NCBI GenBank assembly: GCA_963759115.1
Contig: CAVWXT010000001.1
Location: forward strand, 744,001-808,000
Direction: 5' to 3'
Length of the DNA stretch: 64,000 nucleotides
Source: CAVWXT01 sp963759115
GTDB lineage: Bacteria > Planctomycetota > Planctomycetia > Pirellulales > Thermoguttaceae
Shown: one piece after another, positions 19,459 to 27,915 of the stretch
How the letters are laid out: each line of letters begins with the position of its first letter
Position numbering within the stretch: the stretch's first letter is position 1
The notes under the pieces: generated by a model
Told to the model about the DNA's origin: nothing
Databases searched by the model: none
The model's input: only the letters and a program-made list of their open reading frames with translations
Made by a program: the position numbers and the translations under genes

Positions 19459-20469
19459 ATGGCGCGACCGATCACACTGTGTACGGGACAATGGGCAGAC
19501 CTGCCCGTGGCCGAGTTGGCCCGCAAGTGCAGCGGCATTGGCTACGACGGGCTGGAACTGGCCTGCTGGGGCGATCACTTCGAGGTCCAAAAGGCCCTCG
19601 GCCAGGACGACTACTGCGCGAAGAAACGCGAGATCCTGGAAAAGAACAACATGCAGGTGTTCGCCATCAGCGCCCACTTGGTGGGCCAGGCCGTGTTGGA
19701 CAACATCGACGCCCGCCACAAGGCCATCCTGCCGCCGTACGTCTGGGGCAACGGCAATCCGGCGGAGGTCAACGCCCGCGCCGCCGAGGAACTGATGAAC
19801 ACCGCGCGGGCCGCGCAGAAGCTGGGCGTGAGCGTGGTTAACGGTTTTACCGGTTCGAGCGTCTGGCACCTGCTGTACTCGTTCCCGCCCGTCTCGCCGG
19901 AGATGATCGACGACGGCTTCAAGCTGCTGGCCGAGCGGTTCAACCCGATCCTCGACGTGTTCGGCGAGTGCGGGGTGAAGTTCGCCCTGGAGGTCCATCC
20001 CACCGAGATCGCCTTCGACCTCTATACGGCCGAACGGGCGTTGGAGGCCCTGAACTACCGCGACGAGTTCGGCTTCAACTTCGACCCCAGCCACCTGATC
20101 TGGCAGGGCGTCGACCCGGCGGAGTTCATCCGGGCGTTCCCCGACCGCATCTACCACTGCCACATGAAGGACGCCGTGGTGACGCTCAACGGCCGCAGCG
20201 GAATCCTCGCCAGCCACCTGAACTTCGGCGATCCGCACCGCGGCTGGGACTTCCGCTCGCTGGGGCACGGCGGAGTGAATTTCGAGGAGATCATCCGCGC
20301 GTTGAATGCCGCCAACTACACCGGCCCGCTCTCGGTCGAATGGGAAGACAGCGGCATGGACCGCGACTTCGGCGCCAAGGAGGCCTACGAGTTCGTCAAG
20401 AAGCTCAACTTCGAGCCGAGCAAATTGGCCTTCGACGCGGCCTTCGACAAAGACGAACAGACCAAGTGA
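19459..20469 (+). CDS. Sugar phosphate isomerase/epimerase (AP endonuclease 2 / IolE-like TIM barrel)
   Basis: 336 residues with AAGGAG nine bases before the ATG. The barrel pattern is clear: GYDGLELACWGDHFEVQ near the start, FALEVHPTEIAFDLYTAERAL with the metal-binding Glu, FNFDPSHLIWQGVDPAEFI, IYHCHMKDAVV, and PLSVEWEDSGMD with the last acidic ligand. These enzymes bind a divalent metal and isomerise or epimerise sugars or inositol derivatives in the cytoplasm; the substrate is not evident. The gene stands alone between palindromic repeats. Confidence 0.85.
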   Translation: MARPITLCTGQWADLPVAELARKCSGIGYDGLELACWGDHFEVQKALGQDDYCAKKREILEKNNMQVFAISAHLVGQAVLDNIDARHKAILPPYVWGNGNPAEVNARAAEELMNTARAAQKLGVSVVNGFTGSSVWHLLYSFPPVSPEMIDDGFKLLAERFNPILDVFGECGVKFALEVHPTEIAFDLYTAERALEALNYRDEFGFNFDPSHLIWQGVDPAEFIRAFPDRIYHCHMKDAVVTLNGRSGILASHLNFGDPHRGWDFRSLGHGGVNFEEIIRALNAANYTGPLSVEWEDSGMDRDFGAKEAYEFVKKLNFEPSKLAFDAAFDKDEQTK

Positions 20470-20553
20470 CCGGGCTGCGGCCCAGTTCACACTGGCTGGC
20501 GACGGGTGCCACGGGCAGCTCGCATTTAGCCCGAAGGGCTTTCGTAGGGTAGC

Positions 20554-20583
20554 CCAGGGTTGTCGCGCAGCGACTACCCTGGG
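20554..20583. repeat. CCCAGGGT hairpin repeat
   Basis: Arms 20554-20566 and 20571-20583 (CCCAGGGTTGTCG against CGACTACCCTGGG) match with one mismatch around CGCA. It lies 85 bases after the isomerase gene. The stretch 20470-20701 has no gene. Confidence 0.6.
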
Positions 20584-20760
20584 AAAAGCGGCCGACGATA
20601 CCCCGTCAACCCTGAAAGGGTTGTGTCGCACGGCGTTCCATCCCCAAAACCCTTTGGGTTTCCAACGGCCTTGGTCGCTTTCACCCTGGGTAGTGGGCGA
20701 GTGTCAGTACGTTAAGGTCACTTTTTTGTTGAAACAATGGCAAGTGTCAATAGGTTAAGG

Positions 20761-21909
20761 TCACTCTTGGAAGGGACGTTTTGGCAGGGTGTAGGACACC
20801 TTGTTCAAGAGTGGCTGATCGGTTGGCTCGCGGCGTCGCAAGGCAGAGAAGCGGATAGTGTTGTCGTCCAAATTGACCTCCGCACGAACGAGGCGGTGCA
20901 GCCAATGTCGATCGACCGCAAACGCATGACCGAGAAGGCTGGTCCGACCGTGGTCGTCGGTACGTCGCAAGAAGACGATCATTCCGCGCGGAGCACGTTG
21001 CAGGTCCAGACGCCAATGTTTTGGAAACGGCCGACGGCGCGGCGAGGCTTCGATACGGGCGCTGCTGCGCTTTCGCGCCGCCGCGATGTACTTGGCCGAT
21101 CGCTGGCTCAGGCCGCGGATCGAAGCGTGTGTGAATCGCGACCAGACCTTGGCTTGCCACCGGCCGTTGTAGCTCTCGATGGCCGCCTGAAAACCGGTTT
21201 CGTTCGGCGGCGCAAAGACAGGCGTTACGCCCAGGCTCAAGCACAACCGGATCACGCGTCCCACGGTGTCGGCGTACTGCCGAGGACCGTGAAACCGATT
21301 GTCGTTGTCGAACTGCGCGTAGGCGGGAAGCCCTACCGAACGCCAGTGTTCCACCAGGGCGTTCACCACCATCTTGGCGCTGACGGCCTGGGCGATCCAG
21401 GTTGCGGGCAGACCGCCATGCAGCGATATTCCCGTCAAAACGGCCACATGGGGCCCACCACGAATTGCCAGACCTTCGATCGTGTCGAAACTGTCCAATT
21501 CGGCCTTTGCCGCTGCAACCGCGGGAAGATACCAACCTCGTGGCGGCGATGGACGACGAACTCGTCGGCGGCCATCCAGGACACCATGACGCCGCAGAAT
21601 CCGGCCGATCGTGGAAATCGAGAGCAACGGCGCGATCCCGCGGGTTTCCATTTCGCGTCGAATGGCCGCAGCGCCAAACTCTCCCAGCGGGCTGTGGTCC
21701 TTCAGCCGACGACGGATGGTCAACACCTCCTGCTCGCGGGAACCCTTCGTACGTCGCGTTCGATGGGGAGCCGAGGAAAGACCGTTCCAATCGACACGAT
21801 TCAGCCTTTGACCCTGAGCACGTTGAAACCATCGTTGCACGGTACAAAGCGCAACGCCGAAGCGAACCGCTACGGTACGCTGAGACGCTCCGCGCCGCAC
21901 CGCAGCCAC
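20761..21909 (-). CDS. DDE transposase, HTH plus integrase core (IS481/IS3-like)
   Basis: 382 residues from a GTG codon at 21909; no ATG is available between it and an upstream in-frame stop. The N-terminus is a helix-turn-helix (GASQRTVAVRFGVALCTVQRWF), then a second HTH-like segment (STIGRILRRHGVLDGR), then an rve integrase core with the second catalytic Asp in YAQFDNDNRF and the Glu in FQAAIESYNGRW. The stop codon lies inside the inner left terminal repeat. The gene looks intact, so the element may be active. Confidence 0.85.
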   Translation of the reverse strand: MAAVRRGASQRTVAVRFGVALCTVQRWFQRAQGQRLNRVDWNGLSSAPHRTRRTKGSREQEVLTIRRRLKDHSPLGEFGAAAIRREMETRGIAPLLSISTIGRILRRHGVLDGRRRVRRPSPPRGWYLPAVAAAKAELDSFDTIEGLAIRGGPHVAVLTGISLHGGLPATWIAQAVSAKMVVNALVEHWRSVGLPAYAQFDNDNRFHGPRQYADTVGRVIRLCLSLGVTPVFAPPNETGFQAAIESYNGRWQAKVWSRFTHASIRGLSQRSAKYIAAARKRSSARIEASPRRRPFPKHWRLDLQRAPRGMIVFLRRTDDHGRTSLLGHAFAVDRHWLHRLVRAEVNLDDNTIRFSALRRREPTDQPLLNKVSYTLPKRPFQE

Positions 21910-22029
21910 GATCTGACGTTGTCGTTCGGTGGGACTGTTTTTGAACCATCACAAGTAACTCCAGGGGTTTCTGGGTTGGTATCGCAGCAATGCGATTCAA
22001 CCACAAGCCCACCCCTTGGCTCGGCGTCC

Positions 22030-22094
22030 GGCATGGCCGGGGGCGGAACTCCAGTCGGGCTACGCCCTCCTTCCGTTCCGCCCCCGGCCATGCC
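22030..22094. repeat. Perfect 20-bp palindrome nested in the IS
   Basis: GGCATGGCCGGGGGCGGAAC (22030-22049) and its exact complement (22075-22094) lie between the transposase start and the right end of the IS, in a 200-base non-coding tail. Confidence 0.85.
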
Positions 22095-22356
22095 CTGTTT
22101 TACTCCACAAATGACCTTAACGTACTGACATCTAAGTGACCTTAACGTACTGACACTTCGCCGGTAGCCGTTAGAGCGGCAACCCCAGGGCTATTCTACA
22201 GAATCCCTTCGGGCTATTACTCCGGCAGCACCGAGTGCAGAAGGCACCCCGGCCGCCCCGGCCGACAAGCTGCTCTTGCCAAATGTGAAATGTTTGCCAA
22301 AATGGTAGTTATTGGCCGGGGGGTACCCGGTAATACGGACCATTCGGTGTCGTGCC

Positions 22357-22629
22357 ATGACCACCAGCAAGAGCCAGACCCAGGCCCAGTTCGACGAACT
22401 GAAGGCCGGCGATCGCGTGGAGATGGAACACCTCGTCACCGTGGGGCAAAAAAGCTGGACCACCACCACCTGCGGAACCGTGATCCGCACCGAACGTCGC
22501 CGGCACGGGCTGCACTTCCAGCGCAACCCGGACGACAAAGTCTACAGCGACGAGGTGCTGTTGGAACTGCCCGACGGCGAGTTGACCTCCGTGACCGTCG
22601 ATGAGTTCACGACGATCCGCCGCGCCTAG
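22357..22629 (+). CDS. Small conserved hypothetical protein (predicted beta-barrel)
   Basis: 90 residues, beginning MTTSKSQTQAQFDELKAGDR. Alternating hydrophobic and polar residues (VEMEHLVTVGQKSWTTTTCG; VLLELPDGELTSVTVDEF) predict a small beta-barrel. No catalytic motif, membrane segment or signal peptide is visible. A palindrome starts seven bases after the stop, then the radical SAM gene. I do not recognise a function. Confidence 0.6.
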   Translation: MTTSKSQTQAQFDELKAGDRVEMEHLVTVGQKSWTTTTCGTVIRTERRRHGLHFQRNPDDKVYSDEVLLELPDGELTSVTVDEFTTIRRA

Positions 22630-22635
22630 AGTACG

Positions 22636-22705
22636 GTAGAACGGAATTCATTCCGTTCCATGCGAAGCCTGGTACGAGAGCAGCACGGAGTGAATTCCGT
22701 TCTAC
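22636..22705. repeat. GTAGAACGGAATTCA palindromic repeat
   Basis: Perfect 15-base arms 22636-22650 and 22691-22705. The right arm ends one base before the radical SAM gene's first possible ATG. Confidence 0.8.
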
Positions 22706-22706
22706 G

Positions 22707-23594
22707 ATGCTTCTGATGCCCAACCTGCCCCTTCCCGGCGACTCGCTCTTTCAGTCCCACCCGCGGCGATTCGCCGCCAACTGCTACGTCTATCCCGTGC
22801 TCAGCCGCCGCGCCGGCGGCATCTCGATCGGGGTGAATCTGAACCTCGACAAGGCGTGCAACTTTCACTGCGTCTACTGCCAGGTCGACCGCAGCGAACC
22901 CCGCGAGGAAGACTTCGTCGACCTGGCCAGGCTCGCCGACGAACTCGAGCAAACGGTCGAACTGGCCGCCTCGGGCCGCATCTACGAAGGCGTTCAGTTC
23001 GGCAACACGCCCCCGCCGCTGCGCCGCCTGAACGACATCGCCCTGAGCGGCGACGGCGAGCCGACCACCTTCGCCAATTTCGACCAGGTCGTCGACCTTT
23101 GTGCCCAAGTCCGCCGCCGTCACGGGCTCAACGACATGAAGCTGGTGCTGATTACCAACGCCAGCATGTTCCACCGCCCTCGCGTGCGCCGGGCGCTGGA
23201 AACCCTACAGGCCAACGGCGGCGAGATCTGGGCGAAGCTCGACGCCGGCACCGAAGACTACTACCGGCTCGTAGCCCGCTCGGCCATTCCCTGGCGGCAG
23301 ATTCTCGACAACCTGCGCGAAACGGCCGTGGCGTGGCCCATCGTGATCCAATCGCTCTTCATGCGGATTCGCGGCCAGTCGCCGCCGCCGGCCGAACTGG
23401 AGGCATATTGCCAGCGGCTCAAGGAGATTCTGGACGCGGGCGGGCAAATCAAGCTGGTGCAGGTGCACACCATCGCCCGAAAACCGGCCGAGACGTGGGT
23501 CGAAGCCCTTGGCAACGCCGAGGTGGACGCCATTGCCGACGCGGTGCGCCGCCGCACGGGCCTGGCCGTGGCAGCGTACTACGGAAGCGGATAA
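22707..23594 (+). CDS. Radical SAM protein
   Basis: 295 residues from the first ATG; ATG at 22716 is an alternative. The [4Fe-4S] motif CNFHCVYCQ (CxxxCxxC, residues 51-58) is complete, followed by LSGDGEPTTFANFDQVVDL (the GGE-like SAM-binding motif) and LITNASMF. This is the layout of cytoplasmic radical SAM enzymes of the class often found as stand-alone genes in planctomycetes. The reaction is not known; the specific substrate region (IVIQSLFMRIRG) gives no further clue. No partner gene is adjacent. Confidence 0.85.
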   Translation: MLLMPNLPLPGDSLFQSHPRRFAANCYVYPVLSRRAGGISIGVNLNLDKACNFHCVYCQVDRSEPREEDFVDLARLADELEQTVELAASGRIYEGVQFGNTPPPLRRLNDIALSGDGEPTTFANFDQVVDLCAQVRRRHGLNDMKLVLITNASMFHRPRVRRALETLQANGGEIWAKLDAGTEDYYRLVARSAIPWRQILDNLRETAVAWPIVIQSLFMRIRGQSPPPAELEAYCQRLKEILDAGGQIKLVQVHTIARKPAETWVEALGNAEVDAIADAVRRRTGLAVAAYYGSG

Positions 23595-24032
23595 CGGCCA
23601 GATGTGGGCAAGCATGGAACGTGCGTATGCTAACCGCTGGCCACTATCCACCAGCCACTATCCACTACTTCCGGTGCCGAATTCTGGCCCGGTTGCGACG
23701 CTTCTTGCGGCCGATCTTGCGGCGGCCTTTCCCGGTCTTTCTTGGTACCCACAGAGCGCTCCGTATAGGCAAAATAGACTCAATCGTCGGGCAACACGAG
23801 CCGCCGACGTTATCATTGCGGCAAAAACCAGAGCCGAGTATAGCAGATGCCCACGGCAACTGACAAGAGGGGGGACGGGACGATTCTGCCGCCAGTATCT
23901 GCGTGTTAGGAGATTGCCGGGTGCCACGGGCAGCGGCCCGACATTTGCCCGTCTTTGCCACGAGGTGCTCAAGGTCCGCCGCGAGTCGCTCCCGCGGCGA
24001 TGCCGGGCACGGCGTGCTCCGTTGGGGCTTCT
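23595..24032. other. Intergenic stretch without a recognisable gene
   Basis: 438 bases. Contains a short duplicated CCACTATCCACCAGCCACTATCC and a CGTTGCTTCTTGCGGCC-type stretch, but no ORF with a credible start, and no strong promoter or terminator that I can support. Confidence 0.5.
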
Positions 24033-24863
24033 CTACCGGAGAACGATATTGTAGTCGTCTGACCTGATCGGCGAGTACATGTGGTAATCGAAATCCTGAG
24101 TTCCCTTATTCCCATCGATGGAAACGTGGAGAGTGTAGCTTCCCCCCGGTAAGTGCCGGAGTACCTCATTGGGGTATTGATCGGTCGATGCGTTCACCGT
24201 AAGCGTGAGCGGTTTTCCCGGCAGCACGATGACAGGTTGTGACGTGCCAGAGGGAAAAGAAACCGGGTTGGAACAAGCAGCAGGCGAACCCGGTCCTGCC
24301 AGGCCGAACCAAAACTCATCCTGTGGGACGGTGACCGGCGTGCTGCCCGTGGCCGCAATCTCAAAGGTGATCTGCAATTGACTTGGAGTGGTCGGCGACT
24401 GGATCGCAGACTTGATGCGCAAACTGGGATGCGCATCAGCTTCTAGGTATCCACGAATGTGCTTTCTTGCAAAGGATACGCGGACCGTGCAAATGGCTTG
24501 TGGGTTGTCGAGCGAGTCGGCAACGATCTCCCCATTGCGATCGTGCGTCTCCGACGTGAAGACGATGTAGACGCCCCATGCCATAACCGCCCGGGAATCC
24601 GTTGGGCCTGCCTCCTTTGGCATCAACTGAACGTATTCCGGTGAGAAACCCATCTTGATGGCAACATCGGCCAACCGCGTGTGTTCTAGCGTGAAGAAGT
24701 CGCGGTCTGTCGCAGATTGCTTGAATCCGTATGATTGTAGGTCCACGGGGTTCAGAATTGACGTGAAGCCTTCTTCCTCTCGTGCATGATTCCCTTGGCA
24801 ACTGCACCCAGCCAGCACCACCATGAACAACAATAACCGGCCGGTTACGCTTCGATGAAGCAT
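24033..24863 (-). CDS. Hypothetical lipoprotein
   Basis: 276 residues from the start at 24863. The signal peptide ends in a lipobox (VVLAGC, then SCQG), so the mature protein is anchored through Cys. The body has no recognised domain; the sequence (VYIVFTSETHDRNGEIVADS; PQDEFWFGLAGPG; GGSYTLHVSIDG) suggests Ig-like beta-sandwich folding. It stands alone and is bounded by non-coding repeats. An extracytoplasmic structural or sensing role is only a guess. Confidence 0.7.
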   Translation of the reverse strand: MLHRSVTGRLLLFMVVLAGCSCQGNHAREEEGFTSILNPVDLQSYGFKQSATDRDFFTLEHTRLADVAIKMGFSPEYVQLMPKEAGPTDSRAVMAWGVYIVFTSETHDRNGEIVADSLDNPQAICTVRVSFARKHIRGYLEADAHPSLRIKSAIQSPTTPSQLQITFEIAATGSTPVTVPQDEFWFGLAGPGSPAACSNPVSFPSGTSQPVIVLPGKPLTLTVNASTDQYPNEVLRHLPGGSYTLHVSIDGNKGTQDFDYHMYSPIRSDDYNIVLR

Positions 24864-25045
24864 CTTTCGGCCCTCCAACCCTTCCTCAGTCCACGGCCCC
24901 ACCGCAATTCTCCGGGCCCTTACGCCCCCACGGACCGTCAACGCACACACCGTCGATGCTAGCGGCCGGCCACACGGTAGTCAATGAGACGCGGAGCATG
25001 TGTGCAGCCATATTCTCTGCCGTTCGTGCGAGGCGTCGGTGGGCA

Positions 25046-25129
25046 GTAGGTCCCGCCTGCCGGGTGGGACCGTGTCGAGGCGGTAGGGCTCGAAGGCACG
25101 CAAAGTCCCGCCCGGCAGGCGGGACCTAC
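25046..25129. repeat. GTAGGTCCCGCCTGCCGGG palindromic repeat
   Basis: 25-base arms 25046-25070 and 25105-25129 with one mismatch. The 890-base interval 24864-25753 has no gene: it holds this repeat, the direct repeat at 25464 and a promoter at 25657. Confidence 0.8.
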
Positions 25130-25463
25130 CGCGAGAAAATCTTGCCACACACGTGAGCATATCCCATGCTGCGCCGCGCGGCCGCGGCTACTGTTTGGTC
25201 GAACCTTGCCGTGCGGAGAGCGAAGAGCGAGGCACGTCCGACCGTGGCAAGATACACGAGGGCGGGAACGAAGAGCGGCCTCGGACACACTGGCCAAATT
25301 CTTTCGTTGACGCGAATCATATATGCATGTACATTATTTCAATGTGACGCCCTCTCGCCGCGGCGGGACGTGGTGTCGCTGTTCGTTAGAAAGTCGATTC
25401 CGTGTCAACCTGCCCGCAGAAGCGGAAGAAGAAGCGATGGCTGCCGGGGACCGGGAGGTCTGA

Positions 25464-25591
25464 AATTGGAAAATCGCAAACATGTTGACCAACACCGCGG
25501 CATACCCCGTCGCATGCCGCCCTCACCCTAGCGCTCTCCCAAAGGGCGAGGGGACTTTCCGAGAATTGGAAAATCGCGAACATGTTGACCA
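25464..25591. repeat. 28-base direct repeats exactly 100 bases apart
   Basis: AATTGGAAAATCGC with a shared 14-base tail (ACATGTTGACCA) occurs at 25464-25491 and 25564-25591 with one mismatch. Between them is a CCCTAGCGCTCTCCC/GGGCGAGGGG dyad. Confidence 0.7.
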
Positions 25592-25656
25592 TCCAACACC
25601 ACAGACGAACCGGCCCTGCGCCAGGCTCATGTTGATATAAATATACAACTACTGGC

Positions 25657-25686
25657 TTGACATTTGCACGGAACTGTGTATATTAT
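25657..25686 (+). promoter_or_regulatory. Strong sigma70-type promoter for the XRE gene pair
   Basis: TTGACA (25657-25662) and TATTAT (25681-25686) with an 18-base spacer lie about 68 bases before the ATG at 25754, in a locally A/T-rich patch. Confidence 0.7.
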
Positions 25687-25753
25687 CCAATAGAGAGGCT
25701 GGCCACGCGTAACTCCGGCGTAATGGAGGCCCAATATTGAAGGACCATATTAC

Positions 25754-25939
25754 ATGGATCCCAAGTCCATCAGCGTGGGCGTCCGGGAAGGGGCGGGCCC
25801 GGCTCCCGGGTATCAATGGTCGGTGTGGATTCTGAATGTCGCGTTCGATGAGGCCATGAGCTTTCTCACGCCGGTGCAGTACGAACATTTGGCAATGCAG
25901 TTTCGAGAACTCGCTTTCCAGAAGGAAAGGCACGTATGA
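25754..25939 (+). CDS. 61-residue hypothetical protein, coupled to an XRE regulator
   Basis: Begins MDPKSISVGVREGAGPAPGY and ends FRELAFQKERHV. The second half is predicted to be helical (FLTPVQYEHLAMQFRELA). The stop codon overlaps the next start in ATGA (25936-25939), so the two are translated together. There is no toxin motif that I recognise. Size and position would fit an antitoxin, a toxin fragment or a regulator's partner; the sequence does not decide. Confidence 0.55.
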   Translation: MDPKSISVGVREGAGPAPGYQWSVWILNVAFDEAMSFLTPVQYEHLAMQFRELAFQKERHV

Positions 25940-26397
25940 CGACCGCCGTTGCGGAAGGACTGCTCAGTGACCCCGTTGCGCTGGCGATTGCCGTGCTGGA
26001 GGATCGAGTTCGCAACCTTCCGAAAGAAGACCGCAACGATCTCTTGGCGTTGGTCGAAGCGCTGGGAGCGGCGGAAACTCAAGAGGAACGAGACGCCGCG
26101 GCCCGCGGTATGCACGAAATCTTGCGGCCGCAAAAAGGCGGCTTGCGACCGATGGAATCGACCAATCAGCCTAGCCAAGACCTTCAATCTTGGATGGACT
26201 CCGTGGGCAAGAGGATTCGCTGTTTTCGGGAGCAAGCCGGGCTGACCCAGCAAGAACTCGCCGAGAAGGCGGGCCTGCGTCAGAGCCACATCAGCCGGCT
26301 GGAAAAGGGGCATCACAGCCCTTCGGCCTTGACGCTGCAAAAGATCGCCAACGTACTCGGAGTCCCTGCCTCCAAATTGGATTCGTCGGCAGGGTAA
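25936..26397 (+). CDS. XRE-family transcriptional regulator
   Basis: 153 residues. The first 90 residues are helical and unfamiliar (VAEGLLSDPVALAIAVLEDR; RNDLLALVEALGAAETQEER). Residues about 92-148 are a standard Cro/C1-type HTH (RIRCFREQAGLTQQELAEKA; GLRQSHISRLEKGHHSPSAL). It is coupled to the 61-residue gene by an ATGA overlap and shares its strong promoter. Autoregulation is likely by analogy. The downstream gene is convergent. Confidence 0.75.
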   Translation: MTTAVAEGLLSDPVALAIAVLEDRVRNLPKEDRNDLLALVEALGAAETQEERDAAARGMHEILRPQKGGLRPMESTNQPSQDLQSWMDSVGKRIRCFREQAGLTQQELAEKAGLRQSHISRLEKGHHSPSALTLQKIANVLGVPASKLDSSAG

Positions 26398-26451
26398 AGC
26401 GTCTTGTTATCCAATCCGGATAGGCGACTCTGCCGACCCTGCACCGTCGAA

Positions 26452-27423
26452 TCAGTCGGACCATGGCGCCGGCGCGGTCCCAACGGTGCTTCCGCAATTC
26501 CTGCATCAACGGCGGCGGCAAGGGCTGCCCGTCGCTCGTGGCGATGTTGCTGCGGACGTGCTTCTCTTTGCGCATGCCCGGAATGATCGTGCCCACCGTC
26601 TTGTGGGCGAGAATCCAGCGGAGGGCCATTTCAGGCATCGTCATGCCCGGCGGCACCAACGGCTTGAGCCGCTCGCCGCGTTCGACGCTGGGAATCAGGT
26701 TTTCCGCCGTGAAGTACGTGTTGCGCCAGTCGCCGGCCGGCCAACGGGAGTCCTTCGTGAGCGTGCCGCTCAGGGTGCCTTCGTCGAACGGCACGCGGGC
26801 GATCACGCCGATGTTGAGCTCTTCGCAGAGGGGGAACAACTCATCCTCGGGCGCCTGGTCGAAGATGTTGTAGATCACTTGCACCACGTCGATCAGCCCG
26901 GTGCGCAGGGTCTCGACGACGTTGGTCGGTTCCCAGCGGTTGATGCTGACGCCGATGGCGCGGACCAGGCCCTCGACGCTTCAGGTCGTCCACCGCCCGC
27001 TGCCAGCGTTCGTCGTCCGCCCAGGCGTCCTCCCAGACGTGGAACTGCTGCAAGTCCACGCAGTCCAATCCCAGGTTCTTCAGGCTGGTTTCGGTCATTT
27101 CGCGGATGTAATCGGCCGGGAAGACGTCTTGGAGCCGGTCGCCGCGCCGCGAGGGCCACTGGCGGTTCTTCGGCGGAATCTTGGTGGCCGCGTAGAGCTT
27201 CTGGTCGGGATGCCGGCCGACGAGCTGGCCGAGCAGCTTCTCGCTGTGTCCATCGCCGTAGGCGTAGGCCGTATCGAAGAAGTTGCAGCCCAGTTCGACC
27301 GCCAGGTCGAGCGAGCGGTGCGACTCTTGGTCGTCGGAGCCGGTCCAGCCGCCCATGCCCCACATGCCATAGCCGATTTCGCTGACCTGCCAGCCCGTGC
27401 GACCCAAAGTGCGGTAGTTCATC
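26452..27423 (-). CDS. Aldo/keto reductase (at least one frameshift)
   Basis: About 320 residues from the start at 27423 (MNYRTLGRTGWQVSEIGYGM). NAD(P)H-dependent aldehyde/ketone reductase of the TIM-barrel AKR family: FFDTAYAYGDGHSEKLLGQL carries the catalytic Asp and Tyr, AATKIPPKN the Lys, and LDCVDLQQFHVWED the His-region. An extra base near 26979 (AAGCGTCGAG) shifts the frame; without it DLKREGLVRAIGVSINRW continues into VVQVIYNIFDQAPEDEL. Near the C-terminus another indel close to 26475 is likely: as read, the frame runs on to 26291 and would overlap the convergent XRE gene, whereas removing one base gives a stop at 26452. Confidence 0.75.
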
Positions 27424-27474
27424 GTCGCCTCCAGAAGCCGATACAGTTGAAATGGAAATGAGCAAGTGGCTTTA

Positions 27475-27553
27475 GGACTTGGGTCTTGGGACTTGGATTC
27501 TAACCCTGCATCAGCGGCCGCAGCCAAGACCGAAGTCCCAAGACCCAAGACCC
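27475..27553. repeat. GGACTTGGGTCTTGGGACTTGG inverted repeat
   Basis: Left arm 27475-27496 and right arm about 27532-27553 (GAAGTCCCAAGACCCAAGACC) are near-perfect complements. It lies upstream of the aldo/keto reductase start, in a 490-base non-coding interval. Confidence 0.65.
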
Positions 27554-27746
27554 AAAACCGAAGCCCGAAGCCCCTAGGGCGCCACGTTGCCAAGCGGCAC
27601 ATCTTGGATGATAATATTACAGCATTCCGCCGATGGCAGGGAGTGGCCGGTAGTTCGTCGCTCGCTCGACTTCCCGTTTTTGGCTGTTCCGGGTTCAGGT
27701 GCCAAATGCGACAAAGCGGTTACTGGCAGTTCGACCCGCAGGGTCG

Positions 27747-27790
27747 TTTGACAGTAGCCCAGCGATTCATCGCTGGGTACGACTGTCAAA
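27747..27790. repeat. TTTGACAGT hairpin repeat
   Basis: TTTGACAGTAGCCCAGCGAT pairs with ATCGCTGGGTACGACTGTCAAA with a two-base bulge. No gene is visible around it between 27424 and 27915. Confidence 0.55.
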
Positions 27791-27915
27791 TGCCCCTCCG
27801 GGGCAAGAGACGTTCCCGCACGCAAACCCGGAAGAACCCCGTTGCTTCCTTGTCCCCAACCCTTCCCAACAATCCACTAGCCACAATCCACTAGCCACTA
27901 CTGTCCATCGCCCTT

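Larger units (their letters stand above)
20702..22155 (-). mobile_element. Insertion sequence with doubled terminal repeats
   Basis: TGTCAGTACGTTAAGGTCAC occurs at the left end (20702-20721) and a variant, TGTCAATAGGTTAAGGTCAC, at 20745-20764. The right end carries two inverted copies at 22111-22130 and 22136-22155. The 1,454-bp unit encodes one DDE transposase on the minus strand. No target-site duplication is visible (flanks GGGCGAG and CTTCGCC). Confidence 0.85.

Noticed and set aside
20702..22155. Reading the plus strand of the IS (20737-22128) as a long gene
   Set aside because: It is the shadow of the minus-strand transposase, with no coding logic or domain match.
25464..25591. Direct repeats as a mobile-element target duplication
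   Set aside because: The 28-base copies are exactly 100 bases apart but the sequence between has no inverted ends or ORF.
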